Shown here: piece after piece, positions 51,278-59,498 of the stretch | Numbering within the stretch: the first letter of the stretch is position 1 | How the letters are laid out: the number at the start of each line of letters is the position of its first letter | Assembly (NCBI RefSeq): GCF_014196345.1 | Contig: NZ_JACIDN010000010.1 | Coordinates: 149,276-213,275 of the forward strand | Source of the DNA: Methylobacterium brachythecii | Lineage (GTDB): Bacteria > Pseudomonadota > Alphaproteobacteria > Rhizobiales > Beijerinckiaceae | Length of the DNA stretch: 64,000 nucleotides | Reading direction: 5' to 3' | The notes under the pieces: generated by a model | Databases searched by the model: none | What the model was told of the DNA's origin: nothing | The model's input: the letters and a program-made list of their open reading frames with translations, nothing else | Translations under genes and position numbers: made by a program

Positions 51278-53422
51278 TTAAACCGATCCCACCGTCCTCA
51301 GCCGTGCCCGCGCATGGATCTCCGCCTGGCTCATCACCGGGGTCTCGCGGCGGAAGCGCTCGATGATCGAGCGCACGAAGGGTCGTGACTGCACGGAGGT
51401 GACCAGCACCGGCATCTCGCCCAGCCGGGCCGCCTGCTCGAAGCGGTCGCGCACCGCGTTGACGAAATCCGAGAGCTTCGAGGGCTGCATCGCAAGGTAG
51501 CGCTCGTCGCGCTCGCCGACGATGGATTCGAGGAAGGCCTGCTCCCAAGCCGGCGACAGGGTGATGATCGGCAGCGTGCCGTCCGGCCCCTGGTACTGCG
51601 CGCAGATCTGGCGACCCAGGCGCGCGCGGACATGCTCGACGATGTCGCGAGGGTTCTTCACGTGGCCGGCGACCTCGGCGATGCCCTCGACGATGGAGCC
51701 GAGATCGCGGATCGAGACCCGCTCGGAGAGCAGGAGTTGCAGGACGCGCTGGATGCCGGTGGTGGCGATCTGCGAGGGCACGACCTCCTTTAGGAGTTCG
51801 CCGTGTTCCTTCGAGAGCTCCTTGAGGAGCTTCTGCACTTCGACGTGGTTCAGGAGCTCCGAGACATGCGCCTTGATGGTCTCGGTCAGATGCGTCGAGA
51901 TCACGGTGGCCGCATCGACGACGGTGTAGCCCTTGAGTTGGGCCTGATCGCGCAACGAGGCATCGATCCAGGTCGCCGGCAGGCCGAAGGTCGGCTCCTG
52001 CATGTGCTGGCCCGGTAGCTGGACCTGGCCGCCCATCGGGTCCATCGCCATGAACTGGCCGGGGAACACCTGACCCGCGCCCGCTTCGATCTCCTTGACG
52101 CGCACGACATAGGCGTTGGCGTCGAGCGCCACGTTGTCGAGGATGCGCACCGAGGGCATCACGAAGCCGAGTTCTGCCGCGAGTTGGCGGCGCAGGGCCT
52201 TGATCTGGTCCGTCAGCCGGTCCTGCCCTTCGCCGTTGACCAGAGCCAGGAGCGCGTAGCCCATTTCCAGCTTGAGGTCGTCGAGCTTGAGCAGATCGGT
52301 GACGGTTTCTTCGGCGGGGGCCGCTCCGGGCTTGCCGTCGGCCGTTTTGCCGGCCTCGTCGGTGACGGGCGGGGCATTCTTGGCATCCTTGGCGATCTTC
52401 CAGGCGGCGTAGCCGGCGGCACCTCCGAGGAGTGCAAAGGGGAGCATCGGCATGCCGGGCAGCAACGCGATCAGCCCCATGACGCCCGCCGACATGCCGA
52501 GCGCCTTCGGGTAGTTGGCGAGCTGCTTGCCCAGCGCCTTGTCCGCCGAGCCGCGCACGCCCGCCTTCGAGACCAGGATGCCGGCCGCGGTCGAGACGAT
52601 CAGCGCCGGCACCTGCGAGGCCAGCCCGTCGCCGATGGTGAGCAGCGTGTAGGTCTTGGCGGCCGCCCCGAAGGCGAGTCCCTGCTGCGCCACGCCGATG
52701 ATGATGCCGCCGACCACGTTGATGCCGGTGATCAGCAGAGCCGCGATCGCGTCGCCGCGAACGAATTTCGAGGCACCGTCCATGGCACCGAAGAACGAGG
52801 ATTCCTCCTCGAGCGCGGCGCGGCGGGCCTTGGCCGCCTTCTCATCGATGAGGCCGGCCGAGAGGTCGGCGTCGATCGCCATCTGCTTGCCGGGCATGGC
52901 GTCGAGGGTGAAGCGGGCGGCGACCTCGGCGATACGGCCAGAGCCCTTCGTGATGACGACGAAGTTCACGATGATCAGGATCGCGAAGACGATGATCCCG
53001 ATCACGAAGTTGCCGCCCATCACGAAGTGCCCGAAGGCCTCGATGACGTGCCCGGCCGCTGCCGTGCCCTCGTGACCGTGGCCGAGGATCAGGCGCGTCG
53101 AGGCGAGATTCAGGGCGAGCCGCAGCAGCGTCGCGACGAGGAGCAGCGTCGGGAAGACCGTGAATTCGAGCGGGTTGTCGATGAACAGGCCCGTCATCAT
53201 GATCAGCACCGAGATGATGATCGACACCGCCAGCAGCAGGTCGAGCAGCATCGCCGGCAGCGGGAAGATCAGCACCGTGAGGATGCCGAGCACCGCGGTG
53301 GCGAAGAACAGGTCGGTGCGCTTGCCGAGCGCTTGCCAGTTCGCGCGCGTCGGCAGCGAGAAGCCGCCGAAGCCGGAAATCCCGGCACCGGCGCCGGGTG
53401 CGGCGCTCGCGCTCTCGCTCAT
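51278..53422 (-). CDS. flhA: Flagellar biosynthesis protein FlhA
   Basis: Large export-gate subunit of the flagellar type III secretion system; 714 residues. N-terminal about 330 residues with eight predicted membrane helices and the conserved cytoplasmic loop TKGSGRIAEVAARFTLDAMP and AIDADLSAGLIDEKAAKARR; C-terminal cytoplasmic domain from about 365 with VVDAATVISTHLTETIKAH and VPSQIATTGIQRVLQLLLSE. Complete and apparently functional. No other flagellar genes adjoin it, as in some alphaproteobacteria where flhA is separate from the main cluster. Confidence 0.95.
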   Translation of the reverse strand: MSESASAAPGAGAGISGFGGFSLPTRANWQALGKRTDLFFATAVLGILTVLIFPLPAMLLDLLLAVSIIISVLIMMTGLFIDNPLEFTVFPTLLLVATLLRLALNLASTRLILGHGHEGTAAAGHVIEAFGHFVMGGNFVIGIIVFAILIIVNFVVITKGSGRIAEVAARFTLDAMPGKQMAIDADLSAGLIDEKAAKARRAALEEESSFFGAMDGASKFVRGDAIAALLITGINVVGGIIIGVAQQGLAFGAAAKTYTLLTIGDGLASQVPALIVSTAAGILVSKAGVRGSADKALGKQLANYPKALGMSAGVMGLIALLPGMPMLPFALLGGAAGYAAWKIAKDAKNAPPVTDEAGKTADGKPGAAPAEETVTDLLKLDDLKLEMGYALLALVNGEGQDRLTDQIKALRRQLAAELGFVMPSVRILDNVALDANAYVVRVKEIEAGAGQVFPGQFMAMDPMGGQVQLPGQHMQEPTFGLPATWIDASLRDQAQLKGYTVVDAATVISTHLTETIKAHVSELLNHVEVQKLLKELSKEHGELLKEVVPSQIATTGIQRVLQLLLSERVSIRDLGSIVEGIAEVAGHVKNPRDIVEHVRARLGRQICAQYQGPDGTLPIITLSPAWEQAFLESIVGERDERYLAMQPSKLSDFVNAVRDRFEQAARLGEMPVLVTSVQSRPFVRSIIERFRRETPVMSQAEIHARARLRTVGSV

Positions 53423-53624
53423 GATGGTCCCGACTGCCCTCGGCCCGCGCGCATCGACGCGCTGGCACGCCCGGCAAGATTTGCCGGGTGCATGGTTAGC
53501 GCCCCGTTAACGGACTGAGCCGGACGGCGCTGGAACCCGACCGCGCGGCCATGGCTTGAACCGGCATTCAGGCGCAGCCGAGCCGCCGCGCGCCATCATC
53601 GACGAGACATCGAGGAGTCGACCC

Positions 53625-54314
53625 ATGGCCTCACGCGCCATTACCGCCCTGTTCGACGATTACGAGGAGGCTGCAAAGGCGGTCGACCGGATCGAGGCGG
53701 AAGGCGTTCCGCACAGTGACATCGCCGTCGTCGCGAGCAACGAAGGCGAGCGTCATCTCAGCCGCTTGCCGCCGGTGGCCACGGCCGCTCATCAGGAGAG
53801 CGACGCTGCCGACGGCGCCGGTGCCGGTGCGACCGTGGGCACCGTGCTCGGCGGCGGGGCGGGTCTCCTCGCGGGCCTCGGAATGCTCGCGATTCCGGGC
53901 GTCGGGCCGGTGGTCGCAGCAGGCTGGCTCGTCGCAGCGGTGACGGGCGCGGGCGTGGGTGCTGCGGCCGGCGGCCTGCTCGGTGCGCTGACGGGCGCGG
54001 GCCTCAGCCAGTCGGACGCGGAGACCTACGCGGAGGGCGTGCGCCGCGGGGGGACTCTCGTCACCGTTCGCGCCGACGACGCGCGGGCGGACCGGGTGAT
54101 GAGCCTGCTGCAGAAGAGTGGCTCGATCGATATCGACGAGCGTGCGCAAGGCTGGCGCGCGCAGGGCTGGACCGGCGGCACGTCGGGCGCCGACCACGCG
54201 GCCGCCACCGGTCACGCCCTGACGGAAGACGACACCCCTCTCGCCGTCCCGGGACCCGCTGCCGATCCCGACGCCGCGCCGCCGACCCGGCTTCCACCTG
54301 GCGGCATCCGCTGA
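53625..54314 (+). CDS. General stress protein-like (17M-type domain) membrane-associated protein
   Basis: 229 residues from the ATG at 53625, preceded by GAGGAG. The N-terminus MASRAITALFDDYEEAAKAV matches the stress protein 17M-like domain; a Gly/Ala-rich hydrophobic stretch (about 65-130, GTVLGGGAGLLAGLGMLAIP) is glycine-zipper-like; then GGTLVTVRADDARADRVMSLL closes the conserved part. The C-terminal tail (about 165-229) is low complexity. Function unknown; homologues respond to stress. Confidence 0.78.
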   Translation: MASRAITALFDDYEEAAKAVDRIEAEGVPHSDIAVVASNEGERHLSRLPPVATAAHQESDAADGAGAGATVGTVLGGGAGLLAGLGMLAIPGVGPVVAAGWLVAAVTGAGVGAAAGGLLGALTGAGLSQSDAETYAEGVRRGGTLVTVRADDARADRVMSLLQKSGSIDIDERAQGWRAQGWTGGTSGADHAAATGHALTEDDTPLAVPGPAADPDAAPPTRLPPGGIR

Positions 54315-54323
54315 CCGGGTGCC

Positions 54324-55565
54324 TCAGCTGGCGTATTTGCGGAAGATCACGGAGAGCGCGAAGGCAGCCAGCGATCCCGCAGCGATCAAGCTGATCATCA
54401 GCGTCCGGCGCGGCTCCGTCGAGGATTCGGCGAGGATCGGCTCGACGATTGGGCTGAAGAATTCGAGCTGGCGGGCCGCTACGATCCGCGCCCGCTCGTT
54501 CGCCGAGAGAACTTTCGTGAAGTACTTCTCGGCATCCTTCTGCTCGTTCTCATAGGCCTCGAACTGGGACAAGGCCGCCGAGAGCACCTGACGCTGAGCA
54601 GGATCCGCACTCGTCTGCTGGCGCTCGAGCCTCTCGATGTTGTCGTCGAGGTTCTTGATCTGCGCCTTCATGTCCTGGATGCGGCGCGTCTCCGGCGCGA
54701 GGTCGCGCAGCGACATGGTGAGCTGGACCTGCTGCTCGATCCGCACCTTGCGAAGCTCGCCGATGACCTTGAGGTTGGTCTCGTTCGTCTTCGCGGCATC
54801 GAGCACGCCCTCGCGGTTGCGCAGGTCGCGCATGGCGAAGCGCACCTTGGTCATCCGCTCCTCGGCCCGAACGAGCTCGCGCTGGCTCTCCGCGAGCCCG
54901 TCGTCGCGCAGTTTCTGCGACAGCTCGTTCACCTTGCGCTCGCTCTCCTTCATCACCGCCTGGGCGAGCGCGAGGGATTCGTGCGGATCGAAGGCTTCCA
55001 CGTGCAGCGTGACGATGCCGGAACCGGTCTCGATCTTCGTGCCGACACGCTCGCCCCAGTACTTGACGAATTTCTCGATCGGTTTCTCGGGATTGAAGCG
55101 CGAGAGCCAATCGATGCCGTCACGCGAGAACATCTCGCGCAACGGCATCAGCTTTTCGATCGCCTCGATCATCGGGCGGCTGTTGACGTAGCTCGCGGTG
55201 ATGATGGTGTCCTGGGCGATGAGCTGCTTGGGCACGCCGTTGCCGGTGCCGACCTCGTCGGAGGACGCCTTCTCGCTACCGCCAATGGCAGGGCGGATGG
55301 CGAAGCGCGCTTCGGTCACGAAGCGATCCGAGGCGATGACACCGTAGTACAGCGCGCCGAGCAGGGTCGGCACGAGGCAGAATACCACGAACAGCAGCGG
55401 CAGCAGCGGATCGCTCTTGACGTGGCTGTGATAGGACCGGATGCCTTTGTTGCGGTCCGCGAAGCGCGAGGCGCGCGCCATCTGGCGCAAGGATTCCGCC
55501 ACGGCATTCGAGCGGTCGGCCGTGGTGAGAGCCTGGCCCTGCGGAGTGCGGATCTCGACGGTCAT
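54324..55565 (-). CDS. Capsule polysaccharide export inner-membrane protein (KpsE/CtrB/BexC family)
   Basis: Polysaccharide co-polymerase-type protein of 413 residues from the ATG at 55565. Two membrane helices (about 54-75, LLPLLFVVFCLVPTLLGALY, and about 387-405, TLMISLIAAGSLAAFALSV) flank a large periplasmic, coiled-coil-rich domain, with the motif VEAFDPHESLALAQAVM typical of the family. It should bridge an ABC exporter to an outer-membrane channel. The ATPase gene lies 127 bases upstream on the same strand; permease and outer-membrane partners are not in the window. Confidence 0.88.
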   Translation of the reverse strand: MTVEIRTPQGQALTTADRSNAVAESLRQMARASRFADRNKGIRSYHSHVKSDPLLPLLFVVFCLVPTLLGALYYGVIASDRFVTEARFAIRPAIGGSEKASSDEVGTGNGVPKQLIAQDTIITASYVNSRPMIEAIEKLMPLREMFSRDGIDWLSRFNPEKPIEKFVKYWGERVGTKIETGSGIVTLHVEAFDPHESLALAQAVMKESERKVNELSQKLRDDGLAESQRELVRAEERMTKVRFAMRDLRNREGVLDAAKTNETNLKVIGELRKVRIEQQVQLTMSLRDLAPETRRIQDMKAQIKNLDDNIERLERQQTSADPAQRQVLSAALSQFEAYENEQKDAEKYFTKVLSANERARIVAARQLEFFSPIVEPILAESSTEPRRTLMISLIAAGSLAAFALSVIFRKYAS

Positions 55566-55692
55566 AGGCCTGCTGGTCCGTGTGGTTCGCCCGCGGCCCG
55601 GGTACCGCGACCCGTGTCCGCCTGTCTCGGATCGCTCGTCTGGCCCACACGCACGGCAAAACCGTGTCCGCCTTGCCGCTTGCACGCAAGTT

Positions 55693-56346
55693 TCAGATGT
55701 TGAGGCGCCGGTACGCCGCGATCGCCTCGTTCACGTCGTCGTAGATGATCGCCCGGCCGCCCACGAGGATCAGCACCTCCGAGCAGTATTGGCGGATCGT
55801 CTCCATGTCGTGCGAGATCAGGATCACGTCGGCAGTCTCGCGCCGCTGGTCGAAGACTTCCTTGCAGCGCTTTTGGAAGCGGCCGTCGCCGACGGCGAGG
55901 GTCTCGTCGATCAAGTAGCAGTCGAACGGGATCGCCATGCTCATGCCGTAGGCGAGTCGCGCGCCCATGCCGGACGAGTAGGTCTTGATCGGCACGTCGA
56001 GGTAGCTGCCGAGTTCGGAGAAGTCCTCGACGAATTCGAGAACCCGGCGCGGATCCTCGCCGTAGATGCGCGCGACGAAGATGACGTTGTCGCGCCCGGT
56101 CATCAGCGGATGGAAGCCGCCGCCGAAGCCGAGCGGCCAGGAGACGCGCAGGCCCCGATGCACCTTGCCTCTCGTCGGCTCCTCGGTCCCGGCGATCAGC
56201 CGCATCGTCGTCGACTTGCCGGCGCCGTTGATCCCGACGATGCCGTAGCTCGTGCCGGGCCGCAGGCTGAAGGAGACCTTGTCGAGGATCGTCCGCTTCT
56301 GCCCGTTGGTCCGGTAGATCTTCGTGACGTTGTCGAAGCGGATCAC
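55693..56346 (-). CDS. Capsule polysaccharide ABC transporter ATP-binding protein (KpsT/CtrD family)
   Basis: 217 residues from a GTG at 56346. Walker A GINGAGKSTTMRLIAG (about 36-51), signature TYSSGMGARLAYGMSMA (SSGM in place of LSGGQ, typical of polysaccharide exporters) and Walker B CYLIDETLAVGDGRFQKRC are intact. It should energise export of a capsular or related glycan with the KpsE-like protein encoded next. No KpsM/CtrC-type permease gene adjoins; upstream is tRNA-Ser. Confidence 0.9.
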   Translation of the reverse strand: MIRFDNVTKIYRTNGQKRTILDKVSFSLRPGTSYGIVGINGAGKSTTMRLIAGTEEPTRGKVHRGLRVSWPLGFGGGFHPLMTGRDNVIFVARIYGEDPRRVLEFVEDFSELGSYLDVPIKTYSSGMGARLAYGMSMAIPFDCYLIDETLAVGDGRFQKRCKEVFDQRRETADVILISHDMETIRQYCSEVLILVGGRAIIYDDVNEAIAAYRRLNI

Positions 56347-56556
56347 CAGCCGTCCATCCCCGATGCCGCCTGCTCACGCCGACGTTCGCGGACGGCTCGA
56401 TGTCCCGCGAAAACGGCGAATCTGAGGATCGCGGCCGCGCTTCTTGCCGGGCCGGCCGCCCGAAGGCGGGTCACCGGAGCGCGCCGGTTCGAGAGCGCCT
56501 TGCCAGCCGTGGCCGCAGCGGGTTACAGGACGCCGCCCGTGCTGATGCGCGGACCT

Positions 56557-56646
56557 GGAGGGGTGGCCGAGTGGTTGAAGGCGCACGCCTGGAAAGTGTG
56601 TATACGGGAAACCGTATCGCGGGTTCGAATCCCGCTCCCTCCGCCA
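56557..56646 (+). tRNA. tRNA-Ser(GGA)
   Basis: 90 bases with encoded CCA. Acceptor GGAGGGG / TCCCTCC, anticodon stem CACGC / GTGTG with loop CTGGAAA (anticodon GGA), a long variable arm TATACGGGAAACCGTATC and T arm GCGGGTTCGAATCCCGC. The long variable arm and anticodon both indicate serine. Confidence 0.97.
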
Positions 56647-56833
56647 GCGCATCGGACTGATCGAACGGCAGCACTCTCTGCGCCGCGCCGATCCTTTATC
56701 TGCCCGCACTGTCGGCCTGCTTGAACGAGGCACCGCCTGGGACGATGGTTCTCCAGCACGGTGTGCGTTCATCCGAGTGCTGCGGAAACCTCCAGCCTGC
56801 TCTTGTCTGGCCGCCGAATACTCAGTGACGAAG

Positions 56834-56864
56834 AAAAGGCCGGCTCAGCAGAAGCTGGCCGGCC
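56834..56864 (-). terminator. Rho-independent terminator of the 28-residue protein gene
   Basis: On the minus strand GGCCGGCCAGC, loop TTCT, GCTGAGCCGGCC, then TTTTCTTC. It lies 28 bases after the stop codon of the small membrane-protein gene. Confidence 0.82.
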
Positions 56865-56891
56865 GTAATCAGAATCTCAAACGCCGCCCAA

Positions 56892-56978
56892 TCAGCGCCC
56901 GCGGAGAAAGAAGAACCAGATCAAGAGGATCACGGGGATCGGGATGCCGATGAGCCACAATAGACCGCCGGTGAGCAT
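56892..56978 (-). CDS. 28-residue single-helix membrane protein
   Basis: Frame beginning MLTGGLLWLIGIPIPVILLI and ending WFFFLRGR, one hydrophobic helix with a positive C-terminus. An exact AGGAGG lies 5 bases before the ATG and a terminator follows, so it looks like a complete one-gene unit. Similar miniature membrane proteins with IGIPIPIILLI-type cores are common in alphaproteobacteria. Function unknown. Confidence 0.75.
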   Translation of the reverse strand: MLTGGLLWLIGIPIPVILLIWFFFLRGR

Positions 56979-57161
56979 GGTTTCCTCCTGACTAGCAGCC
57001 GGCAACGAAGCGGGCCGGCAATGGGTTCCCCGGCGTTGGATCTCTGCCGGTGCCTTGTCGGACCATGCCCGAACTGCAACGCTGCCAGTTGCAATCGGCG
57101 CTCAGAGGAATTGTGCACTGCAGTATATGCTGCAGCGCATTCTTTCTCTCGGATCCGCCAG

Positions 57162-57296
57162 ATGACCGCCCTGCTCGCCGTCGCCGTCATTGCCACCGTA
57201 GCGTTCGTCGCATTTCTGGCCGGCCGGGTGAGCCCGAAGAGCGGAACCGCTGCAACGGACGATGGCATCATCGCCCGTCTGTGGCTGAACGCCTGA
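57162..57296 (+). CDS. Possible 44-residue single-helix membrane protein
   Basis: Frame starting MTALLAVAVIATVAFVAFLA, one hydrophobic helix (about 3-20), then GRVSPKSGTAATDDGIIARL and a short end. Ribosome-binding signal is weak (GGATCC). The longer frame starting at 57021 has no membrane or family character before this point. Not recognised. Confidence 0.45.
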   Translation: MTALLAVAVIATVAFVAFLAGRVSPKSGTAATDDGIIARLWLNA

Positions 57297-57414
57297 CCTC
57301 CACGTTCCGGCCGCAAGCCAATTGCCGACAACCAGCCTGTCGGCCGGTTGTCTCGACACGCCGCGGACTTGCGGACCGAAATGCTGCGTGACGTCGCGGT
57401 ATTCGGCGCGCCTG

Positions 57415-58803
57415 CTACCTCGAGCGGGCCTCGGCCGGATTGATCGGCTCTGCCCACGTCCCGGCGGCCGTAGTGCCGCTAACGGGCGTCTCCGAAGCAG
57501 GCGTCTCGTCGAGATCGTCGAGGGCGAGATCTCGGCTCTCCGGGACGAAGTACAGCGCCACGAAAGCGACGAGCGCGTAGAGCCCGTACACGACCGGAAC
57601 GTAGAACCACTTCTCGGCCACGTTCTCACCGATCAGCCCGGCGAGCAGCGGCGGGGCGCACATGCCCCCGAAGATCGCGGACAGGCTGTAGGAGATGCCC
57701 GCTCCGGAATAGCGATACTTCGTCGGGAAAGCCTCGGACGTCAGGATGGGCGCGAGTCCATGCAGCACGCCGACACCCGTCAGGGTGATCAGGAACTGAA
57801 GCACGAGGGTCAGTTCGACCTGCTTGTGCAGGATCGCCAGCGTGTAGGGATAGGACAAGGCTGCCGTGACCGCGATGGCAAGGAACGTGACCTGCTTTCG
57901 CTTCATGAAATCTGCCGCCGGTCCGCTGATGAGCACACCGAGAACGTCGCCGATCCGCGCGACGAAGATGATCACCGCCGTCGTCGCCAGCGGGATGCCC
58001 GCCGATTTCATGAACGAGATCGCATAGGTTCCGCTCACATACCCGTCCATCTGCTGGAAACCGCAGACCAGGGCCAGCAGGACGATCGGACGCCAGTGCC
58101 GGCGCATCACGTCTATGCTCGGCATCTTCGAAAGCTCTTCCTTCTCCTTCAAGGTTTCGAACAGCGGCGAGTCGCCCAAGCGGGACCGAGCCAGCAGGCC
58201 CGGGATGACGACGACCGCCGAGAGCAGCATGGCGATACGCCAACCGCCGGTCGCGAAGCTGTCGGAGAGGAAGTAGAGCACTGCGCTGGCGGCCATCGCG
58301 CCGCCCGGAATGCCGAGATTCGCGAGCGAGACCCAGAAGGCGCGGTGCTTTCGCTTTGCACCAAACTCCGCGAGCAATGACGACGCTCCGCCGAATTCAC
58401 CGCCGAGACCAATGCCCTGGATGACGCGCAACAGGATGAGGAGGATGGGCGCGGCCACCCCGATCGAGTCGTAGCCAGGCAGGAGACCCACCAGGATCGT
58501 GGTAGCACCGACGATCAGGATGTTCAGCAGGAACGACGATTTGCGCCCGATCCGATCGCCGAAGTGGCCGAACAGGAACGCGCCCAGGAGACGTGCCGGG
58601 AACCCGGCGCCGAAGGTCACGTAGGAGACGACGAGGGCCGCGGTGGGCGAGAGATTGGGAAAGAACGTCTGCGGAAACGCGCTGGCGGCCGCATATCCGA
58701 ATATGAAGAAGTCATAGAATTCGACGAGAACCCCAGATGTCGCCGAGAATGCGAGCAGGAATATGGTTTTCGTATCGACGTGTTCGTGAGCCTGCTCTTT
58801 CAT
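57415..58803 (-). CDS. MFS transporter, metabolite:proton symporter (MHS) family
   Basis: 462 residues with about twelve transmembrane helices. MHS hallmarks: SATSGVLVEFYDFFIFGYAA near the N-terminus, GHFGDRIGRKSSFLLN (loop 2-3 motif) and RVIQGIGLGGEFGGAS. The family imports carboxylic acids and related solutes with protons. It is divergent from the suyAB-slcC-comC operon, and the region between holds two copies of a candidate operator, so uptake of sulfolactate (or the operon's substrate) is the best guess. The C-terminal tail (about 435-462) is hydrophilic. Confidence 0.88.
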   Translation of the reverse strand: MKEQAHEHVDTKTIFLLAFSATSGVLVEFYDFFIFGYAAASAFPQTFFPNLSPTAALVVSYVTFGAGFPARLLGAFLFGHFGDRIGRKSSFLLNILIVGATTILVGLLPGYDSIGVAAPILLILLRVIQGIGLGGEFGGASSLLAEFGAKRKHRAFWVSLANLGIPGGAMAASAVLYFLSDSFATGGWRIAMLLSAVVVIPGLLARSRLGDSPLFETLKEKEELSKMPSIDVMRRHWRPIVLLALVCGFQQMDGYVSGTYAISFMKSAGIPLATTAVIIFVARIGDVLGVLISGPAADFMKRKQVTFLAIAVTAALSYPYTLAILHKQVELTLVLQFLITLTGVGVLHGLAPILTSEAFPTKYRYSGAGISYSLSAIFGGMCAPPLLAGLIGENVAEKWFYVPVVYGLYALVAFVALYFVPESRDLALDDLDETPASETPVSGTTAAGTWAEPINPAEARSR

Positions 58804-58955
58804 CGGCGCGTTTCCCTGAATTTATATTATCTCGCAGACAATCGTTACGCTGTCTTGTTTTTCGAGACCGTCGAACCGCTCGCAGACTCGCATCGCGAGC
58901 CGCGATACCGTCGCGCGACGAACTTACACCGCATGGCGTCTACGGCAGGCCATAG

Positions 58956-58967
58956 TCTTGTATAAGA
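58956..58967 (-). promoter_or_regulatory. Candidate operator in front of the MFS transporter gene
   Basis: Reads TCTTATACAAGA in the direction of the transporter gene, 152 bases upstream of its start. Arms TCTT/AAGA around ATAC. Identical to the site over the suyA promoter, in the opposite orientation. Probably bound by the GntR/HutC regulator encoded at the end of the operon. Confidence 0.65.
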
Positions 58968-59142
58968 TATGAACTATGTCAACGTGCGCTCCGTGGATCG
59001 AACCGTTCGCCGACTGGTTGCCCAGAGGGAATCGGCGCATAATCGAACTGTCCCAGCGAGGTCTGGCGAAGGCGTTGTCCTTGTACGAGCGTCAGCGACT
59101 TAGCGGAGGGCAACGAAGCGTAAGCCGCACGCAGACAGCCGA

Positions 59143-59170
59143 TTGACAGCCAAATCATCTGTCTTATACA
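59143..59170 (+). promoter_or_regulatory. Candidate sigma70-type promoter of the suyAB-slcC-comC operon
   Basis: TTGACA (59143-59148), a 16-base spacer, then TATACA (59165-59170), ending 33 bases before the suyA start. The -10 box lies inside the candidate operator, which would allow direct repression. Confidence 0.6.
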
Positions 59171-59173
59171 AGA
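59162..59173 (+). promoter_or_regulatory. Candidate operator over the suyA promoter
   Basis: TCTTATACAAGA, a perfect copy of the site in front of the MFS gene when each is read in the direction of transcription. It covers the -10 box of the candidate promoter. Confidence 0.65.
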
Positions 59174-59203
59174 GCTACTGCAACAATCATCGGGAGGCAC
59201 GCC

Positions 59204-59491
59204 ATGGGAGTTCCACAACTCCTCGTACATGATGGGAAGGACACGGTCGGAGTCGTCGTGGTGGAAGGCCTCAAGGCCGGATCCGACATGCTCTGCGTCG
59301 TCACTCACGACAACTCGGATTTCCGCCTCGGGTCGAAGCACGACATCCCGATCGGCCACAAAGTCGCGCTCAAGGACATCAAGTCCGGCGACACGATCTG
59401 GAAGTACGGCCAGGACATCGGCAAGGCCGTCGCCGACATTGCCAAGGGCGAGCACGTCCACACCCACAACATGAAAACGAAGCGTTGGTGA
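59204..59491 (+). CDS. suyA: UxaA-family small subunit; probable (2R)-sulfolactate sulfo-lyase subunit alpha
   Basis: 95-residue SAF-domain protein (MGVPQLLVHDGKDTVGVVVV ... HVHTHNMKTKRW) of the type that forms the small subunit of altronate dehydratase-like enzymes and of SuyAB. SuyAB removes sulfite from (R)-3-sulfolactate, giving pyruvate. The call to SuyA rather than altronate dehydratase rests on the downstream slcC and comC-like genes. GGGAGG precedes the ATG; suyB follows after 7 bases. Confidence 0.78.
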   Translation: MGVPQLLVHDGKDTVGVVVVEGLKAGSDMLCVVTHDNSDFRLGSKHDIPIGHKVALKDIKSGDTIWKYGQDIGKAVADIAKGEHVHTHNMKTKRW

Positions 59492-59498
59492 GGGAATC

